Virus record (IMG/VR): IMGVR_UViG_3300037237_000167
Coordinates: 1-31,851 of that record
Direction: 5' to 3' (one strand)
DNA: 31,851 nucleotides
Source: a virus
Numbering within the stretch: the stretch's first letter is position 1; the number at the start of each line of letters is the position of its first letter. The notes beneath the pieces were generated by a model that did no database searches, was not told where the DNA came from, and saw nothing but the letters and a program-made list of their open reading frames with translations. Shown here piece by piece: positions 23,469-31,220 of this stretch. The translations under genes were made by a program, and so were the position numbers.

Positions 23469-26400
23469 ATGGCAGATACACGCACAGCCGAGACGCCAAC
23501 ATTGGACGGACCAACACCGGATGTTCTGCCGGTGACAGATGATATCGCCTTGCAAAACAAGATGGCGCAATTAGCTAGTGCACCGCCTGAGGCAGCAGCG
23601 CCTGCTGATGAAACAACGCCATTTGATATGAGTCAAAAGGCTGCCGCTAATCCTTATCAATTGCAAGGGCAGCAAGCTGGTGCTCCACCGGCTCTGCCGG
23701 CTAAAGCCGAAGATTCACCTTTAGGTGCACCTACTTATCCGGCTTTTCCAACATCAACAGCGCCGGCGATACCGCCAATTGCTACAACTCCTGATCAAGA
23801 GCAAGCGGCATATTTAGCTAACAAAGGCGCGCATCCTATGCAGAATGACACGCAAGCGCCGGCGCCTACGCCAGCCCCTCAAGCGCCACAAGCGGGCTCC
23901 GCCTCATTCGATATGGGAGCAATACTAGCAGCCGGTAACAAGCCTCAGCCTGCCGCCTCATCTAGCTGGTGGGATAATTTTACTGGAGTGCATGGGTCTA
24001 ATTTATATGGTGCCGCCGCTGGTGCTCTAGGCGGAGTTGCCAAAGTGGCTTCCGGCGTTGACGCGGCTATGTATGCAGCTGGTCGAGCCAATCCGGTAAG
24101 CCAAGCAATAGGCAACGCCCTGGGCTTATCTAATCAGCCGTATCAAAGCCCTGAAAATATGTATGAGAAAGCAATAGGACAACCGGTCACATCATCTCAG
24201 CCCTATCAAATAGCTAAGGCAGCCGGCGAGATGGGTACGTATATGGCAACTCCAGGCATGGAGGGGGCAGGGCTGACTCCAATTGTAGCTCGTATGGCGG
24301 AGGGCTTAGGCGTTGGCGGCTTTGATTCAGCCGGTAGACAAATGCAAGCCAAAGGCAAAATAGATGCTAGTCAATTAGTTGGTGACTCTTTAATATCTGG
24401 CGGTCTTGGGATTGCCGGCGGCGTTGCTGCTAAGTATGGCGGCAAAGCAGTAAAGAATATTATCGGCAGGCTTCCTAAGAAAGGCGAAGGTGAATTACCA
24501 CCGAGCTTGGCGCCATCAGTTGAAGGCGCAGGCGGCGATAGTAAAATGCTGCAGGGCTCAGTCAGCAAAGAAGAAAAGCCCGGCATATTCAGGCGCACAA
24601 TAGGCTCAGCTTTCAAGGGCTTTAATAGCATTGAAGGGGCAAAGAGTATAGCTGATATAGCACCGGCGTTAACAGCTAAGTTGGAAGATGAATTACGCGA
24701 AGCACATACAAAAGTGATGAATGCTCTGAGTAAGATGAAGCACGCCAAAAATGTGCTTGAAGCCACAGCAACGAACGCTCTTAGGCTCGCTAACACAGAG
24801 GAAGAAAAGGCGCGCATATTAATCAAAGAAGAGCTCATAGCAACGAGTGCGGCGGCAGAAAGAATCGCTAAGCATAGAACTGAGATGTATGAGGCTGGTA
24901 TAGCGGAAGAGAAGGAGCGGCTAGCTAAGCGTATAGAAGAATTGAAAGCCGCATTAGGTAAAGCCGTGCTGTCTACTCAACGAACCTTTAAACAAGAATT
25001 GGCAATACTAGAGGAGGCTCAAAGAAAGTTACAGTTTCCGCATGAGCTTTTTGGCTTAGAGAAAGGCAAGCATCTTCATGGCGTATTAGATGAGACGCTA
25101 TTGCAAGATGAAGCAGAAATGAGCAAGACTTTAGCTAAAGATTATGATGGTGCCATTGATCAGGCGGAAGAGGCGACTAAGACATATAAGGCGACGATCA
25201 ACCAATATGATGCGCTGAGGCATTATTACAAGTCAGTCTATGAAGAGGCTGAGGAAGCCGTGCAGAAATTCTTCGGTCACGAAGAACGTCTTAATTTAAA
25301 AGGCACTGTGCGTGAAGGCAATAAGACCGCCGAGGGCTCTATGGGTGTGAACTTCAAGGGCGCGACACTGCCTTTGATGGAAGCCTTCAAAATCAAGCAT
25401 GATGCGTTTCTAAAAGCTCTCCAGGCTGAGGAAGGTGCCTATCACAAAGATATTATACTTGCCACCAAAGCCAAGTTGGGTAAAGGCAAAACAATAGAGC
25501 AGTTGCAGAAGGGGCGTAATTTAATACCGCCGGTAGACAAGCTTATTATGGCCGCTTCTTTGGGTCCAAGCGCTTTAGACATGCCGGCTCAGGCGGCGTC
25601 AGGCGAGGATGATGAGGAAACACCAGAGCACAAGATAGTAAATTTTGGCAATTTATGCATAGCTGCCGGTGTGTCATATATGTTTGTGCGTAACGGGCCG
25701 CGCTATTTAAAGCAGATGCTTCATGATCGGAATTGGTTTTATAAAATACTTTATGCCAATACATTGGACTTTGCCAAATTTGCAGATCATGCATTACAAG
25801 GCGCAGCATATAAAGCAGGTATAGCATTCGATAATAAGATGATGAGTCTGAATTATCGGATTCTTTCAACAGAAGCCGATATGCTCAAAGCTCAAATGTT
25901 TTCGCCCGATAAGCCTGAGAAAATGGTGGCGGTATTGTTTGGACATGCTGATATTAATACGCTTTCAACTCATGGGCAGGTATTGGGCCAAGTGGCGCTG
26001 GACTCGATAAAAGAGCTGAAAAAATTTGTCGTAGCTTACTCTAAGGCATTCGACGATTGGTATAAAGAGTTGCCAGAGAAGCAGAAAGCCTCTTGGGACT
26101 CTACTAGACAAGTGGTGCACTGGGTAAAGAACGGCTTAACAACTCATGAGGAGCTGGCTCCTATGGACAGAATGTTGTTTGGCTTATTTGCCAATGCTGC
26201 CAAAGGATATTTTACTTTTAGCACTAAAAATTCCATCGCTCAATTAGTGGACTTCCCTACTTTCGCTCCTCTACAAGTAGGTTGGAAACAAGCTTTTAAA
26301 GGAACACTGCTTTATGCACGCTCAGCCTACTTTAGAAAATTAGCCGGGCATGTTCACTTAGGCGGGGTACGTTCGCAAGCGATAGAAGAAGCAACAAAAA

Positions 26401-27572
26401 ACACGCCTAATTTATTATTTGTTGAGCATCAAACAGCCACTGCTATGGAAATAACATCATTGTCACATTTTAAAGCCATGGTGGATGAGTCAGTTAAAGC
26501 AAATCCAAACATGAAAATCTTTAATCAAGCTAGTACTGGTCCGATGACCCTAGCATCACTCATTGACTTCAACCACAAGAATCCACGAATGATGCAAAGC
26601 ATTGCTAATATGCATGACATACAATTTGTCGAGCATTTTCTAACCGGTAAATTGTCGGAGGATGTAGAGCACGCTGCTTTTATGAAGATGGTGCAAGATG
26701 TGGGGGAGACGTTTGGTTATGATCAACTGCGATTGATTAAAGACCCATTGAGCCGCTCGAAATATGCCGGTAAATATCTTCAATTTTATGGACAGTTAGC
26801 TAGATATGCACGAGATATGGTTTTTGCTATATCTGTTGGCAATATCGGCGGAGTAATAGCCAGTCAGTTTATGTTGCAACAAATTGGCGGCGCTGCTGTA
26901 CTTCCGGCTATGTTCAGACAAATACTTTGGATAAATAACCCGGCATTAGCCTCACAAGCAACGAATTTCTTTAATGCCTATAGCCTAGGGCAAAATCTCT
27001 TTGGCGATCTCATGAGTAAGACTGACTATGATTTACTCTTCTGGCCATTTATGACTTCGCAAGCTCCAGGTTTAGAGAATGCCTTTACTTTGATAGGAAA
27101 TCTAGGGAACACTTACACAGAAATGCAAACAGCATTCGGTGGCATTATTGCCAATCCTCATAGTTTGATAGATGATCCTGATGATAAGAATGCCCGTAAG
27201 ATCCAAAAAGCTTTGAAACGCACACTTGATGATATCTCTTTATTTAAACCGGCTTTAGCCGGGGTACCTTTACAGGCCTTCTCAGCCTTCATGGTCAATT
27301 TACCGGGCTTCTTAAACGATGACTTTGCTGCTAGTATTCCGTCACCGGGCATGGGAGGTTCTAGGTATCCCTTAGTACCGGAAAAGGTCTATCATTTTCC
27401 AGGCGCTAGAATGGAGTCAGGTAGAGCTATGGTTAGAGCGCCGCATAGTGCTCAATGGAGTCAATTTGAGAAAGCTATCCAAGGGCTGCAATATCGCAAG
27501 CCCAACTTGACAGATGACCAAGTGGATGCGTTAAATAAAGCAGCGATAGCATCTGGAGTAAGGGAGCAATAA
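23469..27572 (+). CDS. Giant internal virion / DNA-ejection protein candidate
   Basis: This 1367-residue protein has about the length of T7 gp16 (1318). A Pro/Ala-rich head (residues 1-150) is followed by a Gly/Ala-rich hydrophobic region near 305-325, a long coiled-coil block at about 392-525 and a hydrophobic span near 726-739. The large C-terminal half is ordered and mostly helical, with hydrophobic stretches at about 1115-1150 (SVGNIGGVIASQFMLQQIGG). No transglycosylase motif was seen. It is the last and largest of four consecutive proteins. Membrane-inserting ejection proteins have this plan, but the identification is by position and size only. Confidence 0.7.
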   Translation: MADTRTAETPTLDGPTPDVLPVTDDIALQNKMAQLASAPPEAAAPADETTPFDMSQKAAANPYQLQGQQAGAPPALPAKAEDSPLGAPTYPAFPTSTAPAIPPIATTPDQEQAAYLANKGAHPMQNDTQAPAPTPAPQAPQAGSASFDMGAILAAGNKPQPAASSSWWDNFTGVHGSNLYGAAAGALGGVAKVASGVDAAMYAAGRANPVSQAIGNALGLSNQPYQSPENMYEKAIGQPVTSSQPYQIAKAAGEMGTYMATPGMEGAGLTPIVARMAEGLGVGGFDSAGRQMQAKGKIDASQLVGDSLISGGLGIAGGVAAKYGGKAVKNIIGRLPKKGEGELPPSLAPSVEGAGGDSKMLQGSVSKEEKPGIFRRTIGSAFKGFNSIEGAKSIADIAPALTAKLEDELREAHTKVMNALSKMKHAKNVLEATATNALRLANTEEEKARILIKEELIATSAAAERIAKHRTEMYEAGIAEEKERLAKRIEELKAALGKAVLSTQRTFKQELAILEEAQRKLQFPHELFGLEKGKHLHGVLDETLLQDEAEMSKTLAKDYDGAIDQAEEATKTYKATINQYDALRHYYKSVYEEAEEAVQKFFGHEERLNLKGTVREGNKTAEGSMGVNFKGATLPLMEAFKIKHDAFLKALQAEEGAYHKDIILATKAKLGKGKTIEQLQKGRNLIPPVDKLIMAASLGPSALDMPAQAASGEDDEETPEHKIVNFGNLCIAAGVSYMFVRNGPRYLKQMLHDRNWFYKILYANTLDFAKFADHALQGAAYKAGIAFDNKMMSLNYRILSTEADMLKAQMFSPDKPEKMVAVLFGHADINTLSTHGQVLGQVALDSIKELKKFVVAYSKAFDDWYKELPEKQKASWDSTRQVVHWVKNGLTTHEELAPMDRMLFGLFANAAKGYFTFSTKNSIAQLVDFPTFAPLQVGWKQAFKGTLLYARSAYFRKLAGHVHLGGVRSQAIEEATKNTPNLLFVEHQTATAMEITSLSHFKAMVDESVKANPNMKIFNQASTGPMTLASLIDFNHKNPRMMQSIANMHDIQFVEHFLTGKLSEDVEHAAFMKMVQDVGETFGYDQLRLIKDPLSRSKYAGKYLQFYGQLARYARDMVFAISVGNIGGVIASQFMLQQIGGAAVLPAMFRQILWINNPALASQATNFFNAYSLGQNLFGDLMSKTDYDLLFWPFMTSQAPGLENAFTLIGNLGNTYTEMQTAFGGIIANPHSLIDDPDDKNARKIQKALKRTLDDISLFKPALAGVPLQAFSAFMVNLPGFLNDDFAASIPSPGMGGSRYPLVPEKVYHFPGARMESGRAMVRAPHSAQWSQFEKAIQGLQYRKPNLTDDQVDALNKAAIASGVREQ

Positions 27573-27574
27573 TC

Positions 27575-27706
27575 ATGGCAGAAAACGAGAAGGAAGAGAA
27601 AGAAGAAAAGGCGGACGGCTCTGAGAAGAAAGAGACCAAGAAAGAGATCCGCAAAGAAGATACCAAGAAGAAAGAAGACGGCAAGAAGATGCATAGTGCC
27701 AAGTAA
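27575..27706 (+). CDS. Tiny Lys/Glu-rich protein (43 aa)
   Basis: A short gene of 43 codons, almost all Lys, Glu and Asp (AENEKEEKEEKADGSEKKET), ending KKMHSAK. AGGGAG lies 8 nt before the ATG. It directly follows the giant protein and precedes the 84-residue gene. It is too charged to fold; a nucleic-acid or partner-binding tether is possible. The SD and the tight spacing (2 bp after the previous stop) are the main reasons to believe it. Confidence 0.6.
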   Translation: MAENEKEEKEEKADGSEKKETKKEIRKEDTKKKEDGKKMHSAK

Positions 27707-27748
27707 TCAAGTAATATAGGTTTGTGAGTTAGTAAGGAGCGAATAAAT

Positions 27749-28003
27749 ATGGCTGAAGAATTTGGCGAATACTCAGAATTTTCTGAGCTGAATGCTTTGG
27801 GGAATCCTTCTAAAGTTATGTATGCAAAGGCAGCCGATGGTGGACACGCTGGTGTCGGACCAATTGGCAATACACGTCCTACAGGAATTGTAGCTGAAGG
27901 CATCAGCATTGATGTCGGTAAGAAGGATGAATACACAGCTATCCGTGAAGGCATGTCCACTGGAAAGAACAAAGATGCTAAGAGCATGTCATCCAGGAAA
28001 TGA
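27749..28003 (+). CDS. Unknown small protein before the endolysin
   Basis: This 84-residue protein has an acidic start (MAEEFGEYSEFSEL) and a Gly-rich middle with GPIGNTRPTGIVAEGIS. The basic tail ends KSMSSRK. AAGGAG lies 9 nt before the ATG, and the 3' end overlaps the endolysin start by 4 bp (ATGA). It has no membrane span, so it is not a holin. A tail-end structural or lysin-associated role is possible; no family is recognised. Confidence 0.65.
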   Translation: MAEEFGEYSEFSELNALGNPSKVMYAKAADGGHAGVGPIGNTRPTGIVAEGISIDVGKKDEYTAIREGMSTGKNKDAKSMSSRK

Positions 28004-28533
28004 GTACGGGACTTTTTCCGGCTGATATTATTATCTCGGCGCGAGAAGCCCAACAAAAGACGGGATGTTCGGCTTCAATAACGCTTGCTCAGTGGGCGTT
28101 AGAGTCAGACTATGGTCGTTATGACTTAGGCGGTAACAATCCTTTTGGCATGAAGGCACGCCCGCAGGACATAGCTGACGGTAACTTTGTGGTACAGCGA
28201 ACTTTAGAATGGGTAAGCAGCAACTTGCGCACTGATTGGGGCGGCTATCTTAAGTGTGAGGCTAAGTTCAGGAAATTCCCAACTATCTTAGATGCTTTCA
28301 TAGCGCACGGGGAATTATTGATGAATCCGCGCGGCCCTTATGCCTCAGCGCTGCCATTTTTAAAAGACACCAAACCGACAGTTAAATATATTACAGCCAT
28401 GGCTAAGACATATGCCACAGACCCTGATTATGCTAATAAGTTGATAGCGCTAGTTGATGAAAACAAATTAGGGCAATATGATCTTATGCCGGGGCAGGTC
28501 CGGCTGTCTGTGCTGGCGGCTGTACCGCAGTAG
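28000..28533 (+). CDS. Endolysin: glucosaminidase (GH73/FlgJ-type)
   Basis: The 177-residue protein matches the glucosaminidase fold that cuts the glycan strands of peptidoglycan. Visible motifs are SITLAQWALESDYGR (residues 26-40, likely catalytic Glu35), LGGNNPFGMK (43-52) and KFRKFPTILDAFIAHGELL (near 90-108), followed by a Tyr-x-x-A motif and a helical end. No signal peptide is present, so a holin or other exit route is needed. It is coupled to the upstream gene (ATGA overlap). Its last 50 bp overlap, tail to tail, a minus-strand gene. No nearby holin is evident. Confidence 0.88.
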   Translation: MSTGLFPADIIISAREAQQKTGCSASITLAQWALESDYGRYDLGGNNPFGMKARPQDIADGNFVVQRTLEWVSSNLRTDWGGYLKCEAKFRKFPTILDAFIAHGELLMNPRGPYASALPFLKDTKPTVKYITAMAKTYATDPDYANKLIALVDENKLGQYDLMPGQVRLSVLAAVPQ

Positions 28534-28771
28534 CACTAACAGCAGCAGTCATGTCGGCAAGCAAGGCGCTCACATTAGCCATAGTAGTTTTGCTGGCTGC
28601 TAATTGAGCTTGAGTATCAGCTAATAGCCCGGTCATAGTCATAGGTGTCAGCGCCAAGCCGGTATAAGGGTCAAACTGTTGAAAAGTAGCGGTTATGATG
28701 CTCACTCCGTCGTAGGATAAAGTGACAGTATTGGTGGCTTTAGCGTAAGCGTAGATATTCCAATCGATCAT
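28484..28771 (-). CDS. Small protein downstream of the exported fibre, unknown
   Basis: This 95-residue protein starts MIDWNIYAYAKATNTVTLSY and has beta-like segments up to residue 45. It continues with an Ala-, Thr- and Gln-rich helix (GLLADTQAQLAASKTTMANV) and a Pro/Ala tail. It begins 4 bp after the stop of the fibre-like gene, with no clear SD, so translation is probably coupled. Its 3' end runs antisense to the last 50 bp of the endolysin. The location suggests a fibre chaperone or accessory protein, but no family is recognised. It has no signal peptide. Confidence 0.6.
   Translation of the reverse strand: MIDWNIYAYAKATNTVTLSYDGVSIITATFQQFDPYTGLALTPMTMTGLLADTQAQLAASKTTMANVSALLADMTAAVSATAVQPPAQTAGPAPA
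28510..28536. repeat. Hairpin at the tail-to-tail gene junction
   Basis: GTGCTG (28510-28515) pairs with TAGCAC (28531-28536) with one G-T, and GCGG (28516-28519) pairs with CCGC (28525-28528) around a CTGTA loop, with a 2-nt bulge. It spans the endolysin stop codon, inside the region shared by both converging genes. No T-tract follows, so this is a structural element, perhaps an RNA-protecting or weak terminator fold. Confidence 0.4.
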
Positions 28772-28775
28772 TTTA

Positions 28776-30833
28776 TTAGCCGGGACAACGAGTATTAACA
28801 GTATAAGAATGGATATTCACAATACCAGCACCACCGGCAACACCATTAGCGTTAGTGTAATAAGCAACACCGGCAGCGCCGCCGGCTGCTGTCACAATAC
28901 CACCGCTAGTAATAGTAACTGTCGGTGCTGTTAAATCTATAATACCGCCGCCGCCGCCGCCGCCGCCGGTTGGCGCAGTAGTACCGGTACTGCCGCCGCC
29001 GGCCCCGCCAGGTGCTATTATGCTGCCGCTGGCATCAACAATGATTGATGTTTGACTTCTAATTTGTATACCCCCGCCTGAGCCGCCGCCGGCCCCATTT
29101 CCATAATTAGCAGTGAAGCTAGTACCTGCGCCGCCGGCTGCAACCATTGCAGCTGTGCTTGTAAAATGAACCTCGCCTGTACAATCTATTGCAAGAGAAC
29201 CTCCACCAGCACCACCAATAGGATATTGGCTGTTAGACTGAGAGCCGGCCCCACCACCGGAGCCGGTTAATAAGGAACTAATTGGATATGTTTGGCCACC
29301 GGGCACTGCTCCGATTAAAGAGGTGCTTATAAAGCCGCCGGCCCCGCCGGCACCGCCATGACCCCCGCCTGAGCCGCCTTGTCCATATCCAATATATCCA
29401 GGAGCAGCAGGCCCGCCGCCTAAACCAGCACCAGGACCCCCATAACCGACATTTGTTGCAGTTCCAACCTGTGCTATACCGCCGGCACATTCAGTATTTA
29501 TGGTCCATGCTCCGTTAATAGTCATGGTGCCGCTATTATGGATTCTAGCTTCAGTGCTGGTTATTGCTGTAGGCTGCACCCAGTTGGTATTGTTGTAATA
29601 CTCTCCGAGTAGTAAAGTAGTAGTTGGTGCTGCTGTAGTAGCGGCAAGCCCAGTATCATCAAAAGGGGAAGTGGTGCTATTGCCGATTAAGCCGGTGGTT
29701 GAGGGGCTAGCGCCGCCGCCCACGAAGGTGCGATAGATGTTATAGGAAGCAGCACCAGCCACAGGAGTCCAAGCAATTATGTTGTAATTAGTGCCATTTA
29801 GGTCTAATTCCCCTGTTGTTGTCGTTGTTGCAGCAGGTGGAGCAGTGATTGTCACCCCGTCAGCCATGACGCTGGCCACTGTATAACTCCAGTGAACAGA
29901 AGAGGCAGTGCCGCCTTGGGTAATAGTAGGGGCAGAGGGGCTAGCAACAGGTAACGGTCTTACCCCGGAGCTACCGCCGAAGGTCAAGGAATTATCATAA
30001 GTATTAAATGCAGGGGCAGCTGAGGAGGCGCCTGATAGATTTGGTCCGCCAAAGACGGTTAAAGCAGCTTGAGAAGCTCCGGAGCCTGTGCCGCCTTGAG
30101 TTGTTGCAGCAGTACCGGAAATATCGGTAAAAGCGGGCTGGCTGGCTACAGGCACCCCTAAAGTAGAAATTGAATTTATCCAATTGCTGGTAACTGCCGC
30201 TAGAGACTCCACCCCGCCGATAGTAGTAGCTGAAGGAGCGGCTAATGTAAGAGTACCGGTAGTTGTAATAGTGCCGCCGGATAAACCCACGCCGGTAGCA
30301 ATCGAGGTCACAGTGCCTGAGCCGCCTGGAGCTGCGAAGGTGCCATCAGCTCTTAGAAAGTTAGAAGTACCGCCTCCTGAGGCCGGCACCATGCCTTGAA
30401 GGGCGCTAGTAAATACATTAGGAATAGTAGTGGCTTGAGTGGCTGTAAGAGCTGATGGTACTGTTGAGCCGCCTGAGACATTACCTAAGATTGTTAGATT
30501 AGCTATTGAAGGGAATTGAGCGAGAGTGAAGTTGCCTGAGACATCGGAAAATGCCGGTTGAGTAGCTGAAGGGACGCCGGCTGTTGAAATTGTATTGATC
30601 CATTTATGAGTAACTGCTGCTAGAGATTCTACCCCGCCGATAGTAGTAGCTGAAGGAGCGGCTAATGTGACAGTGCCGGTAGTTGTAATAGGACCGCCGG
30701 TTAAGCCCACGCCGGTATCAACTTCAGTAACGCCGCCGCCGCCGCCGCCGCCTGAACCCCCGATTTGATAAACATCGGCACAAGCAGGGGAAGTTAACAG
30801 CAGGCAAAGGAAAAGAGTAAGTAATCGTTTCAT
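28776..30833 (-). CDS. Exported fibre-like adhesin with virion-type receptor domain
   Basis: The protein is 685 residues long. It has a signal peptide MKRLLTLFLCLLLTSPACA (cleavage before Asp20), a Gly8 linker, two shaft repeats (36-100 and 176-240, GVGL[ST]GG with TTTGT), and NFLRADGTFAAPG between them, a tail-fibre phrase. An FN3-like domain (~296-405, AWTPVAGAASYNIYR) and a Gly-rich adhesin part (410-685) follow. The last part is colinear with the phage's fibre at 16572-17741, with the FN3-like domain inserted between the shared RPLP and GEY motifs. I took ATG 30833 over a longer opening at 30917 because it gives the signal peptide and overlaps the previous stop by 1 bp. It would leave the cytoplasm through Sec. 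The decoy role is inferred. Confidence 0.8.
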   Translation of the reverse strand: MKRLLTLFLCLLLTSPACADVYQIGGSGGGGGGGVTEVDTGVGLTGGPITTTGTVTLAAPSATTIGGVESLAAVTHKWINTISTAGVPSATQPAFSDVSGNFTLAQFPSIANLTILGNVSGGSTVPSALTATQATTIPNVFTSALQGMVPASGGGTSNFLRADGTFAAPGGSGTVTSIATGVGLSGGTITTTGTLTLAAPSATTIGGVESLAAVTSNWINSISTLGVPVASQPAFTDISGTAATTQGGTGSGASQAALTVFGGPNLSGASSAAPAFNTYDNSLTFGGSSGVRPLPVASPSAPTITQGGTASSVHWSYTVASVMADGVTITAPPAATTTTTGELDLNGTNYNIIAWTPVAGAASYNIYRTFVGGGASPSTTGLIGNSTTSPFDDTGLAATTAAPTTTLLLGEYYNNTNWVQPTAITSTEARIHNSGTMTINGAWTINTECAGGIAQVGTATNVGYGGPGAGLGGGPAAPGYIGYGQGGSGGGHGGAGGAGGFISTSLIGAVPGGQTYPISSLLTGSGGGAGSQSNSQYPIGGAGGGSLAIDCTGEVHFTSTAAMVAAGGAGTSFTANYGNGAGGGSGGGIQIRSQTSIIVDASGSIIAPGGAGGGSTGTTAPTGGGGGGGGIIDLTAPTVTITSGGIVTAAGGAAGVAYYTNANGVAGGAGIVNIHSYTVNTRCPG
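30114..30308. repeat. Shaft repeat, second copy (offset 420 bp)
   Basis: This segment of the exported fibre-like gene repeats 30534-30728 at a spacing of exactly 420 bp (140 codons). A 38-bp block is identical at 30211-30248 and 30631-30668, and the rest is strongly similar. It encodes the shaft repeat of residues 176-240. Homologous recombination between copies would delete 140 residues without shifting the frame. Confidence 0.85.
30534..30728. repeat. Shaft repeat, first copy (offset 420 bp)
   Basis: Partner of 30114-30308; it encodes residues 36-100 of the exported fibre-like protein. Both copies contain SATTIGGVESLAAVT, followed by a W-I-N, a G-V-P and an S-D/T-D-x-S-G end. Confidence 0.85.
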
Positions 30834-31183
30834 CAGTGGGCATCGACTCCGATTGTGACGCTGCCGGAAGCAGAGATTAGGTAGAAAGTAGTCAAAGGCA
30901 CGCCTTGATAGGTCCAAGAGCTGGAAGGATAAATTGGGAAGGAGCCGGCTCCAGTAGTAGCAGCAGCGGTTAGAGGGCTAAAGAATACATTAGTGGCGCT
31001 ATCGTTAACTAAAGTGATATTGCCTGAGGCGGCGGTCAAAGTGATGAGAGTAGAGGTATCGGCGGCGGTAACTTGAGTAGCGGTGTGCCCGGTGGGTCCC
31101 TGTCCGCCGTAGGTAATTTGATCGGCATAGGCGGGCCATCCTAACAAGAGAAGACACCCAACTAGGACGCTAATTAATTTCAT
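30833..31183 (-). CDS. Small exported structural-type protein
   Basis: This 116-residue protein has the signal peptide MKLISVLVGCLLLLGWPAYA (cleavage before Asp21). The mature part is Thr-, Ala- and Ser-rich and beta-like, with TLITLTAASGNITLVNDSAT (residues ~45-64), followed by FSPLTAAATTGAGSFPIYPS. This is the look of small capsid-fibre or decoration domains in phage structural modules. Its stop overlaps the start of the large exported protein by 1 bp, so the two are coupled. The ATG has AGAGG 6 nt upstream, but that SD is buried in a hairpin (31187-31209). The role is inferred: a partner or anchor of the large protein. Confidence 0.7.
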   Translation of the reverse strand: MKLISVLVGCLLLLGWPAYADQITYGGQGPTGHTATQVTAADTSTLITLTAASGNITLVNDSATNVFFSPLTAAATTGAGSFPIYPSSSWTYQGVPLTTFYLISASGSVTIGVDAH

Positions 31184-31186
31184 AAA

Positions 31187-31209
31187 TTACCTCTATCTGT
31201 TAGAGGTAA
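31187..31209 (-). promoter_or_regulatory. SD-sequestering hairpin
   Basis: TTACCTCT (31187-31194) and AGAGGTAA (31202-31209) form a perfect 8-bp stem around a 7-nt loop. On the minus-strand RNA the 3' arm (AGAGGTAA) contains the SD of the exported gene, 6 nt from its ATG at 31183, so the SD is paired. Opening the stem by ribosome movement, a protein or temperature would be required for efficient initiation. It could also be a weak end for the ERF transcript, but there is no T-run. Confidence 0.65.
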
Positions 31210-31220
31210 AGATTAGAAGC

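Noticed and set aside
24371-24838. Minus-strand open frame of 155 codons inside the giant protein gene
   Set aside because: No SD, no neighbours on that strand; composition is a shadow of the Ala-, Lys- and Glu-rich coding strand.
27475-28056. Minus-strand open frame of 193 codons opposite the end of the giant gene and the small genes
   Set aside because: The Phe/Ser/Leu-rich text is the complement of Lys/Glu codons in the 43-aa gene and its neighbours. The plus-strand genes have clear SD sites and overlaps.
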